A DNA stretch of 10,717 bases from Comamonadaceae bacterium (GCA_947494405.1 CANLWQ010000042.1:1-10717), one strand, 5' to 3'. Positions 1 to 6,686 are shown, numbered from the stretch's first letter. Numbers and translations are program-made. The notes: generated by a model not told the origin, from the sequence alone.

Positions 1-530
1 CGGTGAAACAAAGCATTGGGTTTGCGCCTGTGGACGCCTTGGTCAACAGCGCCGGTATTTCCGGCCCGAACATGAAGTCCTGGGACTACCCGCTGGCCGA
101 TTGGCACAAGGTGTTTGATATCAATGTCAACGGCTTGTACTACTGCTGCCGCGAGTTGGCACCGCATATGAAAGCGCGTAACTACGGGCGCATCGTCAAC
201 ATCGCGTCTGTGGCCGGTAAAGACGGCAACCCCAATGCAAGCGCCTACAGTGCCAGCAAAGCCGCTGTCATTGCGTTGACCAAATCGCTGGGCAAAGAAT
301 TGGCTGATACCGGTGTGCGCGTCAATTGCGTCACACCTGCAGCGGTGAAGACCCCCATCTTTGACCAAATCACGCCGGAGCACATACAGTTCATGCTGAG
401 CAAAATTCCCATGGGCCGCTTTGGTACACCTGACGAAATCGCCGCCATGGTGGCTTGGTTGTGTACCGAAGATTGTTCGTTCTCGACGGGCGCGGTGTTC
501 GATTTATCGGGTGGACGTTCTACTTATTGA
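1..530 (+). CDS. SDR family dehydrogenase, C-terminal part (likely 2-keto-3-deoxy-L-fuconate/rhamnonate type)
   Basis: This is the C-terminal ~175 residues of a classical short-chain dehydrogenase/reductase, an NAD(P)-dependent cytosolic oxidoreductase. The gene starts left of the window: the N-terminal TGxxxGxG nucleotide-binding motif is absent and the first visible element is the mid-domain NSAG motif (visible residues 15-18; usually NNAG). The GTG at base 3 is therefore probably an internal valine codon. The catalytic tetrad is intact: N41, S69 (in NIASVAG), Y82 and K86 (YSASK). The C-terminus GAVFDLSGGRSTY is typical of the family. The next gene, 18 nt downstream, is a FAH-family hydrolase. 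That pairing is known from non-phosphorylating L-fucose/L-rhamnose degradation, where an SDR oxidises the 2-keto-3-deoxy sugar acid and a FAH enzyme cleaves the diketo product. SDR membership is certain; the substrate is inferred from context, and a generic 3-oxoacyl-ACP-reductase-like role cannot be excluded. Confidence 0.85.
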   Translation, partial: VKQSIGFAPVDALVNSAGISGPNMKSWDYPLADWHKVFDINVNGLYYCCRELAPHMKARNYGRIVNIASVAGKDGNPNASAYSASKAAVIALTKSLGKELADTGVRVNCVTPAAVKTPIFDQITPEHIQFMLSKIPMGRFGTPDEIAAMVAWLCTEDCSFSTGAVFDLSGGRSTY

Positions 531-548
531 TTTTTTTCAGGAGCAAAA

Positions 549-1415
549 ATGAAACTTGTGCGCTATGGCCCCATCGGCCGCGAAAAACCCGGCCTCATCG
601 ATGCAGACGGCAAGCTGCGTGACTTAAGCCACGTCATCGCCGATGTCACACCAGAGCATTTGAGCGACAAGGCTTTGGCCAAACTCGCACGCATCAAGAC
701 CGCCACGCTGCCCTTGGTCAAAGGCAAGCCGCGCATGGGTTGCCCCATCAGCCATGTCGGTAAATTCATTGCTATTGGCTTGAACTATGCCGACCATGCG
801 GCTGAATCCAATATGCCTATTCCCAAAGAACCGGTGGTGTTCATGAAGGCCAACAGCTGTGTACAAGGCCCCAATGACAACATCATGTTGCCCAAGAACT
901 CGGTCAAGACCGACTGGGAAGTCGAGTTGGGTGTGGTGATTGGCACGCGTGCCAGTTATGTGTCGCAAGCCCAAGCCCTCAACTATGTGGCGGGCTATTG
1001 CACTGTGAATGATGTGTCCGAGCGCGAGTACCAACTCGAACGCGGCCTCACCTGGGACAAGGGCAAGGGTTGCGACACCTTTGGCCCCATAGGCCCTTGG
1101 CTGGTCACCAAAGATGAAGTGCCCCAGCCCCAGCGCTTGGGCATGTGGCTGGACGTCAATGGCGTGCGCATGCAAACCGGCAACACCAAAACCATGGTCT
1201 TCAATGTGGCCAAACTGGTGAGTTACGTCAGCCAATTCATGACCTTGATGCCAGGCGACGTCATCACCACCGGCACGCCTCCAGGCGTGGGCATGGGCAT
1301 GAAGAAAAACGGTAAACCTGCCCCTGTGTTCCTCAAAGCCGGCGACACCATGTCCTTGGGTATTGAGGGACTGGGCGAGCAGCACCAAACCGTTGTGGCA
1401 TACAAAAAACATTGA
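549..1415 (+). CDS. Fumarylacetoacetate hydrolase family protein, likely 2,4-diketo-3-deoxy-L-fuconate/rhamnonate hydrolase
   Basis: The 288-aa protein belongs to the FAH superfamily, metal-dependent cytosolic enzymes that hydrolyse a C-C bond next to a keto group. A small N-terminal domain (residues 1-65, starting MKLVRYGPIG) precedes the catalytic domain (about 70-285). The latter holds the family signature AIGLNYADHAAE (75-86), the metal ligands E124 and E126 in DWEVELG and D155 in VNDVSERE, and the glycine-rich TTGTPPGVGMG near residues 240-250. Length and N-terminus fit the group acting on 2,4-diketo-3-deoxy-L-fuconate or -rhamnonate (LRA6 type, giving pyruvate plus lactate), often mislabelled ureidoglycolate lyase. 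The start is ATG with AGGAG at 539-543. It lies 18 nt after the SDR and 12 nt before a cytochrome gene, so it is probably co-transcribed with both. The family is secure; the exact substrate is inferred from the SDR partner. Confidence 0.9.
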   Translation: MKLVRYGPIGREKPGLIDADGKLRDLSHVIADVTPEHLSDKALAKLARIKTATLPLVKGKPRMGCPISHVGKFIAIGLNYADHAAESNMPIPKEPVVFMKANSCVQGPNDNIMLPKNSVKTDWEVELGVVIGTRASYVSQAQALNYVAGYCTVNDVSEREYQLERGLTWDKGKGCDTFGPIGPWLVTKDEVPQPQRLGMWLDVNGVRMQTGNTKTMVFNVAKLVSYVSQFMTLMPGDVITTGTPPGVGMGMKKNGKPAPVFLKAGDTMSLGIEGLGEQHQTVVAYKKH

Positions 1416-1427
1416 AACAGGTGTGAT

Positions 1428-2831
1428 GTGAAAAAACTGGGTTTTGTTCTTGCTTCTTTGTTGTTGCTGTTGCCTACAGCTGCGGTTACCCAAACACCGG
1501 CCGATAAATCAGTCTTGCCGCAAGAGGTGTACAGGCAAGCGGTGGCAGGTTTGTCGCCTAAGCAAACCCAGTTGTTTCTTCAGGGCGAGAAGGTCTTTAC
1601 CAATTTTTGGATGGCGGTCAACAATCCCGTCATTCCCTTGGTGTGGGATTTGTCTCAACCCGGACCAGCAGGTGGTGAATGGGGTTTAGGCCCTATGTTT
1701 TTAGCCACCAACTGCGCAGCCTGCCATGTCAATGCTGGACGCGGCAGGGCTTTGGATATCAACGGTGCTTTGGCGATTCAACATGTGCTGCGTATCTCGG
1801 TGCCGGGCGAGGGGCCGCATGGCTCACCCAAGCCCGACCCGCATTACGGCACAGAGATACAAATGTTTGACACCGTTACCCGCAAAGACCCCGAGGCGCG
1901 AGCCGGTGAGGCCGAGGTTTACATCGATTGGCTGAGCAAAACGTTCACTTTCCCCGATGGTGAGCGCATAGACTTGCGTCAGCCTCAAGTGCGAATTGAA
2001 AAAACCAACTTCGGCCCCTTGGCCGAGGGCGTGATGATGTCTTTGCGTAACAGCCAAGCCATGGTGGGTTTGGGTTATTTGGAAGCCATCAGTGAAAAAG
2101 ATATTTTGCAAGTTGCGCAACAGCAAAAATCTCAGGGGTTGAATGGCCGGCCCAATTTTGTGCGCGACGACATCAACAAAAAACAAGCCCTAGGGCGCTT
2201 TGGTTGGAAGGCCAATGAACCCAGTATCAGGCAACAAATTGCTGCGGCTTTTTTAGCCGATATTGGCGTGACCTCGGCGGTCTATCCGCAACCCGATTGT
2301 CAGCTTGTGCAACTTGAATGCTTGGCTGCCATCAAAGGTGACAAGCCCGAGTTGCGCCCCGAGTTGTGGGACTCGATCACGTTTTGGGTTCAGTCCTTGG
2401 AAGTCCCCAAGCAGCGTCACACCGACAAACCTGAAGTCATGCGCGGCGAGGCTTTGTTTGTGTCAACGGGTTGCGCCATGTGCCATGTGCCTGAATGGCG
2501 AACCGGCAAATATGCAGCAGTGCCGCAAATTTCCAATCAACGCATACGGCCCTTTACCGATTTGTTGCTGCATGACATGGGCCCCGACTTGGCCGATGGG
2601 CGACCCGATTTCAAGGCCAGCGGCAGCGATTGGCGCACACCGCCCTTATGGGGCATAGGTTTATCTAAACAGGTGAGTGCCAGCACCTCTTTTTTGCATG
2701 ATGGGCGTGCACGCAATGTGTTGGAAGCGATTGTGTGGCATGGCGGCGAGGCCCAAGCCGCTCGCGACACATTCACAGCCTTGCCGGCCGTTAAGCGTCA
2801 AGAGCTGCTGGAATTTTTAAACTCGCTTTAG
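1428..2831 (+). CDS. Exported di-heme c-type cytochrome, DHOR/COG3488 'thiol oxidoreductase' family
   Basis: The 467-aa secreted protein has a Sec signal peptide at residues 1 to ~21 (MKK, then a leucine-rich core), so it acts in the periplasm. Two CxxCH heme-attachment sites are visible: CAACH (96-100) and CAMCH (349-353). The C-terminal third carries motifs I recognise from the di-heme oxidoreductase family (PF06537): LLLHDMGPDLADG (379-391), TPPLWGIG (404-411) and SFLHDGRARN, then EAIVWHGGEA (421-442). The family is related to bacterial cytochrome c peroxidases; its reaction is poorly defined and members often sit beside imelysin iron-uptake genes. No imelysin gene is visible here. The start is GTG, preceded by AGGTG at 1419-1423. 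The ATG at 1426 is out of frame and followed at once by TGA, so GTG is preferred; it gives a complete signal peptide. The stop lies 2 nt from the stop of convergent ttcA. The 12-nt gap to the FAH gene suggests one transcript. Confidence 0.88.
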   Translation: MKKLGFVLASLLLLLPTAAVTQTPADKSVLPQEVYRQAVAGLSPKQTQLFLQGEKVFTNFWMAVNNPVIPLVWDLSQPGPAGGEWGLGPMFLATNCAACHVNAGRGRALDINGALAIQHVLRISVPGEGPHGSPKPDPHYGTEIQMFDTVTRKDPEARAGEAEVYIDWLSKTFTFPDGERIDLRQPQVRIEKTNFGPLAEGVMMSLRNSQAMVGLGYLEAISEKDILQVAQQQKSQGLNGRPNFVRDDINKKQALGRFGWKANEPSIRQQIAAAFLADIGVTSAVYPQPDCQLVQLECLAAIKGDKPELRPELWDSITFWVQSLEVPKQRHTDKPEVMRGEALFVSTGCAMCHVPEWRTGKYAAVPQISNQRIRPFTDLLLHDMGPDLADGRPDFKASGSDWRTPPLWGIGLSKQVSASTSFLHDGRARNVLEAIVWHGGEAQAARDTFTALPAVKRQELLEFLNSL

Positions 2832-2833
2832 GC

Positions 2834-3709
2834 TCAGCTGCTCAGCGTCACGGTTTGTATGCCCGGCAAACTGGGCATGGCAAAACTCTCGGGGTCAAAA
2901 GCCGTGTCGCCATCGGCGTCTGGCATCCCCGTGGTTTGGAGGTTTTGAAAATCAAACAGCTCGGTGTCTAGCAAATGCGAAGGCGCCACATGTTGCAATG
3001 AATTGAACATGATGTCCAAGCGACCAGGGTGTTTTTTCTCCCATTCGCGCAACATATTGCCCACTTGCTGGCGTTGCAAACCGTCTTGGCTGCCGCACAG
3101 TGTGCAAGGGATGATGGGGAATGCGCGGTGTGCCGCCCAGCGTTCCAAGTCTCGCTCGGCGACAAAAGCCAAGGGGCGAATCACGATATGGTGTCCGGCA
3201 TCGCTGACCAATTTGGGCGGCATGCTTTTCAACTTGCCCGCAAAAAACATATTGAGAAAAAAAGTTTGCAAGATGTCATCGCGGTGATGGCCTAAGGCAA
3301 TTTTGGTCGCCCCTATTTCATCGGCCACCCGGTACAAAATGCCACGGCGCAAGCGACTGCACAAGCTGCACATGGTTTTGCCCTCGGGAATTTTTTGCTT
3401 GACGATGGAATAGGTGTCTTGGGTTTCGATGCGAAACGGCACGCCCAATGTGCTGAGGTAGTCGGGCAGCACATGCGCGGGAAAGCCAGGTTGCTTTTGG
3501 TCTAAATTGACCGCGATCAAATCAAAATGAATGGGTGCGCGGGCTTTCATCTTCAACAAAATATCCAGCATGCCGTAGCTGTCCTTGCCCCCGGACATGC
3601 ACACCATCACCTTGTCGCCTTCTTCAATCATGTTGTATTGAACAATGGCTTCGCCTACCTGACGGCACAGGCGTTTTTCGAGTTTTTGGGTTTCACGTTC
3701 AATTTGCAT
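2834..3709 (-). CDS. ttcA: tRNA 2-thiocytidine(32) synthetase TtcA
   Basis: The 291-aa cytosolic enzyme makes 2-thiocytidine at position 32 of certain tRNAs, using ATP to activate the cytidine and an Fe-S cluster for sulfur transfer. It has the PP-loop ATP-binding motif SGGKDS (residues 39-44), the CSLC pair (C114, C117) followed by RLRRG, GHHRDD (140-145), and a later CTLC (C202, C205). This is the cysteine arrangement of the TtcA/TtuA class. The length is slightly below that of E. coli TtcA (about 311 aa), mainly from a shorter N-terminus; the ATG at 3709 gives the usual [11 protein letters not shown] beginning. It is the last gene of a four-gene operon, with 3 nt between the stop of the FolX-like gene and this start, so it is probably translationally coupled. 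I see no mechanistic link between tRNA thiolation and pterins. Identity is high-confidence. Confidence 0.96.
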   Translation of the reverse strand: MQIERETQKLEKRLCRQVGEAIVQYNMIEEGDKVMVCMSGGKDSYGMLDILLKMKARAPIHFDLIAVNLDQKQPGFPAHVLPDYLSTLGVPFRIETQDTYSIVKQKIPEGKTMCSLCSRLRRGILYRVADEIGATKIALGHHRDDILQTFFLNMFFAGKLKSMPPKLVSDAGHHIVIRPLAFVAERDLERWAAHRAFPIIPCTLCGSQDGLQRQQVGNMLREWEKKHPGRLDIMFNSLQHVAPSHLLDTELFDFQNLQTTGMPDADGDTAFDPESFAMPSLPGIQTVTLSS

Positions 3710-3712
3710 GGT

Positions 3713-4081
3713 TCACCATGTTCCCGCCTCCATGCGGATAGCGACTTCGCAGTCGTCAAAAATTTCCAGTTTGGTGATTTTCACCCGAACCGCCTGAACC
3801 CCTTGCAGTTGCATCAAGCGGTGGCACAGTTTGCCAATCATGGTCTCCAGCAGATTGACATGCTCGGCAGTGCATTCATCGATGATGATTTGCCGCACCT
3901 TGCGGTAATCGAGAACGCGGTAGATGTCGTCGGCCTCGGGCAAAAGAGGTTGAGCGCCCAAGCTGAGTTCTGCATCCACCTGAATCGGTTGGGGTGCTTT
4001 TTTTTCGTGAGCCAAAATGCCCAAGTCTGCGTTAAAGCGCAGGCCAGTCAGTGAAAGAATTTGTTGAGGGCTTGTGTGCAT
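3713..4081 (-). CDS. Dihydroneopterin aldolase/epimerase family protein, FolX-like
   Basis: The 122-aa protein has the T-fold of the FolB/FolX family, which acts on 7,8-dihydroneopterin (aldolase, folate synthesis) or its triphosphate (2'-epimerase, monapterin synthesis). Family residues are present: E26 in GILAHEK, E79 in NLLET, and lysines K101 and K104 in KITK, the second matching the catalytic lysine. Three features point to FolX rather than FolB. The lysine is followed by Leu, not Pro (TKLEIFDD; from memory E. coli FolX has DKLHALRY and FolB has SKPG). The middle motif is LDYRKV (FolX: LNYRTV). The length matches FolX (about 120 aa). A FolB-type paralog lies immediately upstream, which also favours a divided role. 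There is no good Shine-Dalgarno sequence in the 12-nt gap before the ATG, and an in-frame TAG lies 12 nt upstream. Databases probably call it simply dihydroneopterin aldolase; the FolX reading is my inference. Confidence 0.85.
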   Translation of the reverse strand: MHTSPQQILSLTGLRFNADLGILAHEKKAPQPIQVDAELSLGAQPLLPEADDIYRVLDYRKVRQIIIDECTAEHVNLLETMIGKLCHRLMQLQGVQAVRVKITKLEIFDDCEVAIRMEAGTW

Positions 4082-4096
4082 ATGAACAGCTTGCTA
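4079..4096 (-). other. In-frame amber junction between folB and the folX-like gene
   Basis: The TAG stop of folB (4094-4096) is followed by four sense codons (Gln-Ala-Val-His) and then the ATG of the FolX-like gene in the same frame. No purine-rich Shine-Dalgarno is present in the 12-nt spacer. Start of the second gene therefore probably depends on terminating ribosomes (coupling). If the amber codon were read through, a 263-aa tandem two-domain protein would result. Confidence 0.6.
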
Positions 4097-4504
4097 CCAA
4101 GTTTTACAGCCTACACGCTCGGTGCCTATAGATAAGCAGTCGGGATAGACATCGGGTTTTGAGGTGTTGACGCGCGCCGCCATGATCTGGGGATGCGACA
4201 TGAGTTGATAGAAGATGGTGTCGCACAGCGTTTCTTGTAACTCGTGGTGCTCAAAACCAACAATGTTTTGAATCATCTCTCGCAAAAAATCATAGTTGAG
4301 AGTGGAAGATATATCGTCTGAACTTGCGGGCGCGTCTTCAAGGCGAACGCATATATCGATATCAAACCACATCCGTTGTGCAGCGCTTCTTTCGAAATCA
4401 TGCACACCAATGCGAACCGGAAGATCAAATTGGCGCAAACTCATGAGCCGGCAATGTGTGGCCAAGCGCGCATCGAAAACGGCGAAATCAAGCAAACTGC
4501 TCAT
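4094..4504 (-). CDS. folB: Dihydroneopterin aldolase FolB
   Basis: The 136-aa T-fold enzyme is expected to convert 7,8-dihydroneopterin to 6-hydroxymethyl-7,8-dihydropterin and glycolaldehyde, a cytosolic folate step. Visible family residues are E38 in RIGVHDFE (31-38), E91 in ELQET, and catalytic lysine K116 in SKPDVYPDC (115-123). The KPDVYPDC stretch is what I associate with the standard FolB of Burkholderiales. A roughly 20-residue N-terminal extension precedes the core; initiation at internal M21 is possible, but the ATG at 4504 overlaps the upstream folM-like stop as ATGA, a classic coupled start. The stop is TAG, in the same frame as the next gene and only four codons before it. Together with the FolM-like gene upstream and the FolX-like gene downstream it forms a pterin cluster. 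Confidence is high on the family and good on FolB versus FolX. Confidence 0.9.
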   Translation of the reverse strand: MSSLLDFAVFDARLATHCRLMSLRQFDLPVRIGVHDFERSAAQRMWFDIDICVRLEDAPASSDDISSTLNYDFLREMIQNIVGFEHHELQETLCDTIFYQLMSHPQIMAARVNTSKPDVYPDCLSIGTERVGCKTW

Positions 4505-5292
4505 GCACCCCCCTGCGGGTTGATGGCGAACATGACATCTCGCGCAAGCGGCACCAAATGCTGTCCGTTATCTGCTTGGATGGTGCAACCTGTGAGGGCC
4601 TCGTTTTCCGCCATGAACACCGCCGTGCGCGCAATATCAACGGTTTGGATTTGACGTTGGAGCAAATTAACTTTGCTAGCTTGATCGAAATTGTCTTGGG
4701 TTTGATCGCCGCTGAGGTAACTCAAGCCCGGCGACAAACCGCAAACCCTGACCCCGGGTGCCAAGGCCTGTGCTTGCAAGGCCACGCTTCTTTCAAGCGC
4801 CAACTTGCTCACCGTGTAAGAGAAGTAATCGGGGTTGAGGTTGTGCACTTTTTGATCCAACACATGAATCACACATAAATGCTTTGCATGGTGTGGGGCT
4901 GTTTTCGCTCTGAGCGCCAAGGCGTTGGCCAGCAGCAAGGGCAGCACTGTATTGGTTTGAAAATGCATTTGCAAAACAGCCGCGCTGCTGGAGGCTGCGT
5001 CGTCCATAGAAAAAACCGAGGCGTTGTTGACAATGCATTGGGGAAGCTGGCCGGTTTGCGACACGCATTGATCTAGCAAGTGGGTGTGTGCATCGGCTGC
5101 CGACAAATCTTGCTTCATCAATACACAGGTCTTGCCCAAGCCATGCACCATGTTTTGTGTTTGCAGCGCTTCTGTGTCGGAGGTGTTGAAGTGACAAACC
5201 ACATTCCAATCGGCGCGCGCAAAGGCCAAGCAGAACTCGCGTCCCAATCTTTTGGCGCCGCCCGTCACCAAGACCCAAGGGCTTTGATTCAT
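4501..5292 (-). CDS. folM: Pteridine reductase-like SDR (FolM / dihydromonapterin reductase type)
   Basis: The 263-aa SDR begins with TGGAKRLG (10-17), the TGxxxRxG cofactor loop that marks pteridine reductases and NADPH preference (R15). NNAS (89-92) replaces the usual NNAG, also as in pteridine reductases. The active-site residues match the PTR1 pattern: D146, Y159 and K163, with D-to-Y spacing of 13 and Y-to-K spacing of 4, as in Leishmania PTR1 (D181, Y194, K198). Predicted reaction: NADPH-dependent reduction of dihydromonapterin and/or dihydrofolate to the tetrahydro form in the cytosol. Downstream folB and folX-like genes support a pterin role. It is the first gene of the leftward operon, its stop overlapping folB by ATGA. 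The upstream 106-nt gap is shared with a divergent methyltransferase gene. The symbol rests on motifs and context; a generic SDR label is the fallback. Confidence 0.85.
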   Translation of the reverse strand: MNQSPWVLVTGGAKRLGREFCLAFARADWNVVCHFNTSDTEALQTQNMVHGLGKTCVLMKQDLSAADAHTHLLDQCVSQTGQLPQCIVNNASVFSMDDAASSSAAVLQMHFQTNTVLPLLLANALALRAKTAPHHAKHLCVIHVLDQKVHNLNPDYFSYTVSKLALERSVALQAQALAPGVRVCGLSPGLSYLSGDQTQDNFDQASKVNLLQRQIQTVDIARTAVFMAENEALTGCTIQADNGQHLVPLARDVMFAINPQGGA

Positions 5293-5398
5293 TCGGCTGC
5301 CTGTCTGTTCAATTCAAGTTTCATCAGTGCTTTGCGCATTCTCTGCATCCATTTTGCGAGCCATACAATCAACCATAGACTTCTGGCCCATTTGAATT
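5293..5398. promoter_or_regulatory. Divergent intergenic region between folM-like and midA-like operons
   Basis: This is the only gap over 30 nt in the window, so promoters for both the leftward pterin/ttcA operon and the rightward methyltransferase/efflux operon should lie here or inside the flanking genes. On the + strand, TTGCGA (5354-5359) and TAGACT (5376-5381) are 16 nt apart and each match the sigma-70 consensus at four of six positions. An isolated TACAAT (5364-5369) is a better -10 but has no -35 at normal distance. Using the first pair, transcription would start only about 11 nt before the ATG, consistent with the lack of a Shine-Dalgarno sequence. On the - strand I see no convincing promoter, and no clear operator palindrome. 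Confidence 0.3.
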
Positions 5399-6487
5399 AT
5401 GACTGCTCAAGCGTCTTCGCTGACGACAAAAATCAAACAGTTCATGCATGCGGCTGGGGATTGGCTGCCCTTTGACCGGTTCATGGCGCTGGCTTTGTAT
5501 GCGCCGGGCTTGGGCTACTACAGTGCCAGCCAGCAGCAAATCGGTCGCATGCCGGCCTCGGGCAGTGATTTTGTGACGGCTCCCGAAATATCTTCTTATT
5601 TCGGCGCAAGTTTGGCGCTCAGTGTCCAACAGGCCTTGGCGCAGACCCACAACAATGAGGTGCTTGAGTTTGGTGCGGGCAACGGCACACTTGCTTTGCA
5701 ACTGCTCTCGGCTTTGGGTGAGCAAGTAACAAGCTACACCATTGTCGAGGTCTCGGCGGCCTTGCGAGAACGCCAAGCGCAAACCTTGGCGGCTTTTGGC
5801 CAGCAAGTCAGGTGGGTGAGTGAGTTGCCCCACAACATACAAGCTGTAGTGTTGGGCAATGAAGTGCTGGACGCCATGCCTGTGCGCTTGTTGCAGCGCA
5901 CCGCCGGTGTTTGGCATGAAAGAGGCGTGGTGTGGAATGAGGCAGAAAGCCGCTTTGTCTGGCAAGACCGCCCCACCGACGTCAGGCCCAGCGTTGAAAT
6001 TGCAGGCGTTCACGATTACCTGACTGAAGTACACCCACAAGCAGAGGCTTTTGTGCGCAGTGTGGGTGAGCGTTTGCAGCGTGGTGTGATGTTTCTCATC
6101 GACTATGGTTTTCCAGAGGCCGAGTACTACCACGAGCAACGCCATATGGGCACATTGATGTGTCACCAAGCGCACCGCAGCGACAGCGACCCTTTGCAAG
6201 ACGTGGGTAGCAAGGACATCACCGCACACATCAATTTCACTGGCATTGCATTGGCCGCCCAAGAAGTGGGCTTAGAGGTCTTGGGCTACACCAGCCAAGC
6301 GCATTTTCTTATCAACAGTGGCTTGCTGGGGTTGCTAGAAAATGCACCATTGCAAGACAAGGCCATGGCGCAAAAACTGATTCTGGAACACGAGATGGGT
6401 GAGTTATTCAAAGTCATCGCATTCGGGCGTGGCGAGATATGGCAGCCTTTGGGCTTTGTGCAAGGTGACAGAACCCACAGGCTTTGA
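5399..6487 (+). CDS. SAM-dependent methyltransferase, MidA/NDUFAF7 family (COG1565, PF02636)
   Basis: The 362-aa class I SAM-dependent methyltransferase is of the family whose mitochondrial member NDUFAF7/MidA methylates an arginine of the complex I subunit NDUFS2. Hallmarks in order: LPFDRFMALALYAPGLGYYS (23-42), SDFVTAPEISSYFG (56-69), the SAM-binding motif I EFGAGNGTL (90-98), GNEVLDAMPV (153-162), LIDYGFPEAEYY (213-224), GTLMCH (231-236) and DVGSKDITAHINFT (248-261). The start is fixed by an in-frame TGA at 5393-5395 directly upstream; no Shine-Dalgarno is visible, so the leader may be short. It is the first gene of the rightward cluster and is separated by 4 nt from a DUF2905 gene. The bacterial substrate is not established; a role in respiratory complex I maturation is an extrapolation from eukaryotes. 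No complex I genes are nearby. Confidence 0.92.
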   Translation: MTAQASSLTTKIKQFMHAAGDWLPFDRFMALALYAPGLGYYSASQQQIGRMPASGSDFVTAPEISSYFGASLALSVQQALAQTHNNEVLEFGAGNGTLALQLLSALGEQVTSYTIVEVSAALRERQAQTLAAFGQQVRWVSELPHNIQAVVLGNEVLDAMPVRLLQRTAGVWHERGVVWNEAESRFVWQDRPTDVRPSVEIAGVHDYLTEVHPQAEAFVRSVGERLQRGVMFLIDYGFPEAEYYHEQRHMGTLMCHQAHRSDSDPLQDVGSKDITAHINFTGIALAAQEVGLEVLGYTSQAHFLINSGLLGLLENAPLQDKAMAQKLILEHEMGELFKVIAFGRGEIWQPLGFVQGDRTHRL

Positions 6488-6491
6488 ATAT

Positions 6492-6686
6492 ATGTTTCGA
6501 TGGTTGCTTGTGGTGTTCTTGGCCTTGTTATTGATTCAAGGCATCATGCCTTGGCTGCACAAAATCGGCTTTGGCCGCTTGCCAGGCGACTTGCGTTTTC
6601 GCTTGTTTGGGCGCGAGTTATTTATTCCTTTAACCACCACCATCATTCTGAGTATGGTGTGTGCAGGTTTGTCACGCTTGCTCTAG
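6492..6686 (+). CDS. DUF2905 family small membrane protein
   Basis: The 64-aa inner-membrane protein has two hydrophobic segments, residues 4-20 (WLLVVFLALLLIQGIMP) and about 43-60 (LFIPLTTTIILSMVCAGL). Between them is the conserved GRLPGDLRFRLFGRE segment (28-42), the signature I recognise from DUF2905 (PF11146). The function is unknown. The reading frame stays open upstream to 6399, but that extension lies inside the preceding methyltransferase gene in another frame and lacks the family sequence. The ATG at 6492, 4 nt after the methyltransferase stop, gives the usual family length of 60-70 residues. No separate Shine-Dalgarno is visible, so translation may be coupled. It precedes the efflux adaptor by 28 nt; a link to efflux is not implied. 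Confidence 0.88.
   Translation: MFRWLLVVFLALLLIQGIMPWLHKIGFGRLPGDLRFRLFGRELFIPLTTTIILSMVCAGLSRLL

Noticed and set aside
624..1493. 289-aa open frame on the - strand opposite the FAH gene
   Set aside because: It is a shadow frame: histidine- and glutamine-rich, with no recognisable family motif, fully antisense to a gene with an intact catalytic site.
2831..2846. Short GCTCAG direct repeat with CAGCTG palindrome at the convergent junction as a terminator
   Set aside because: The arms are too short, there is no following T-run on either strand, and most of it lies in the ttcA coding end.
3527..4054. 175-aa + strand open frame across ttcA and the folX-like gene
   Set aside because: It spans two well-supported opposite-strand genes and has no family features.
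5369..6262. 297-aa - strand open frame opposite the MidA-type gene
   Set aside because: Antisense shadow of a gene with all family motifs; the translation shows no coherent domain.
6399..6491. Upstream extension of the DUF2905 reading frame
   Set aside because: The extra 31 residues overlap the methyltransferase coding region in another frame and lack hydrophobic or conserved character; the ATG at 6492 gives normal family length.
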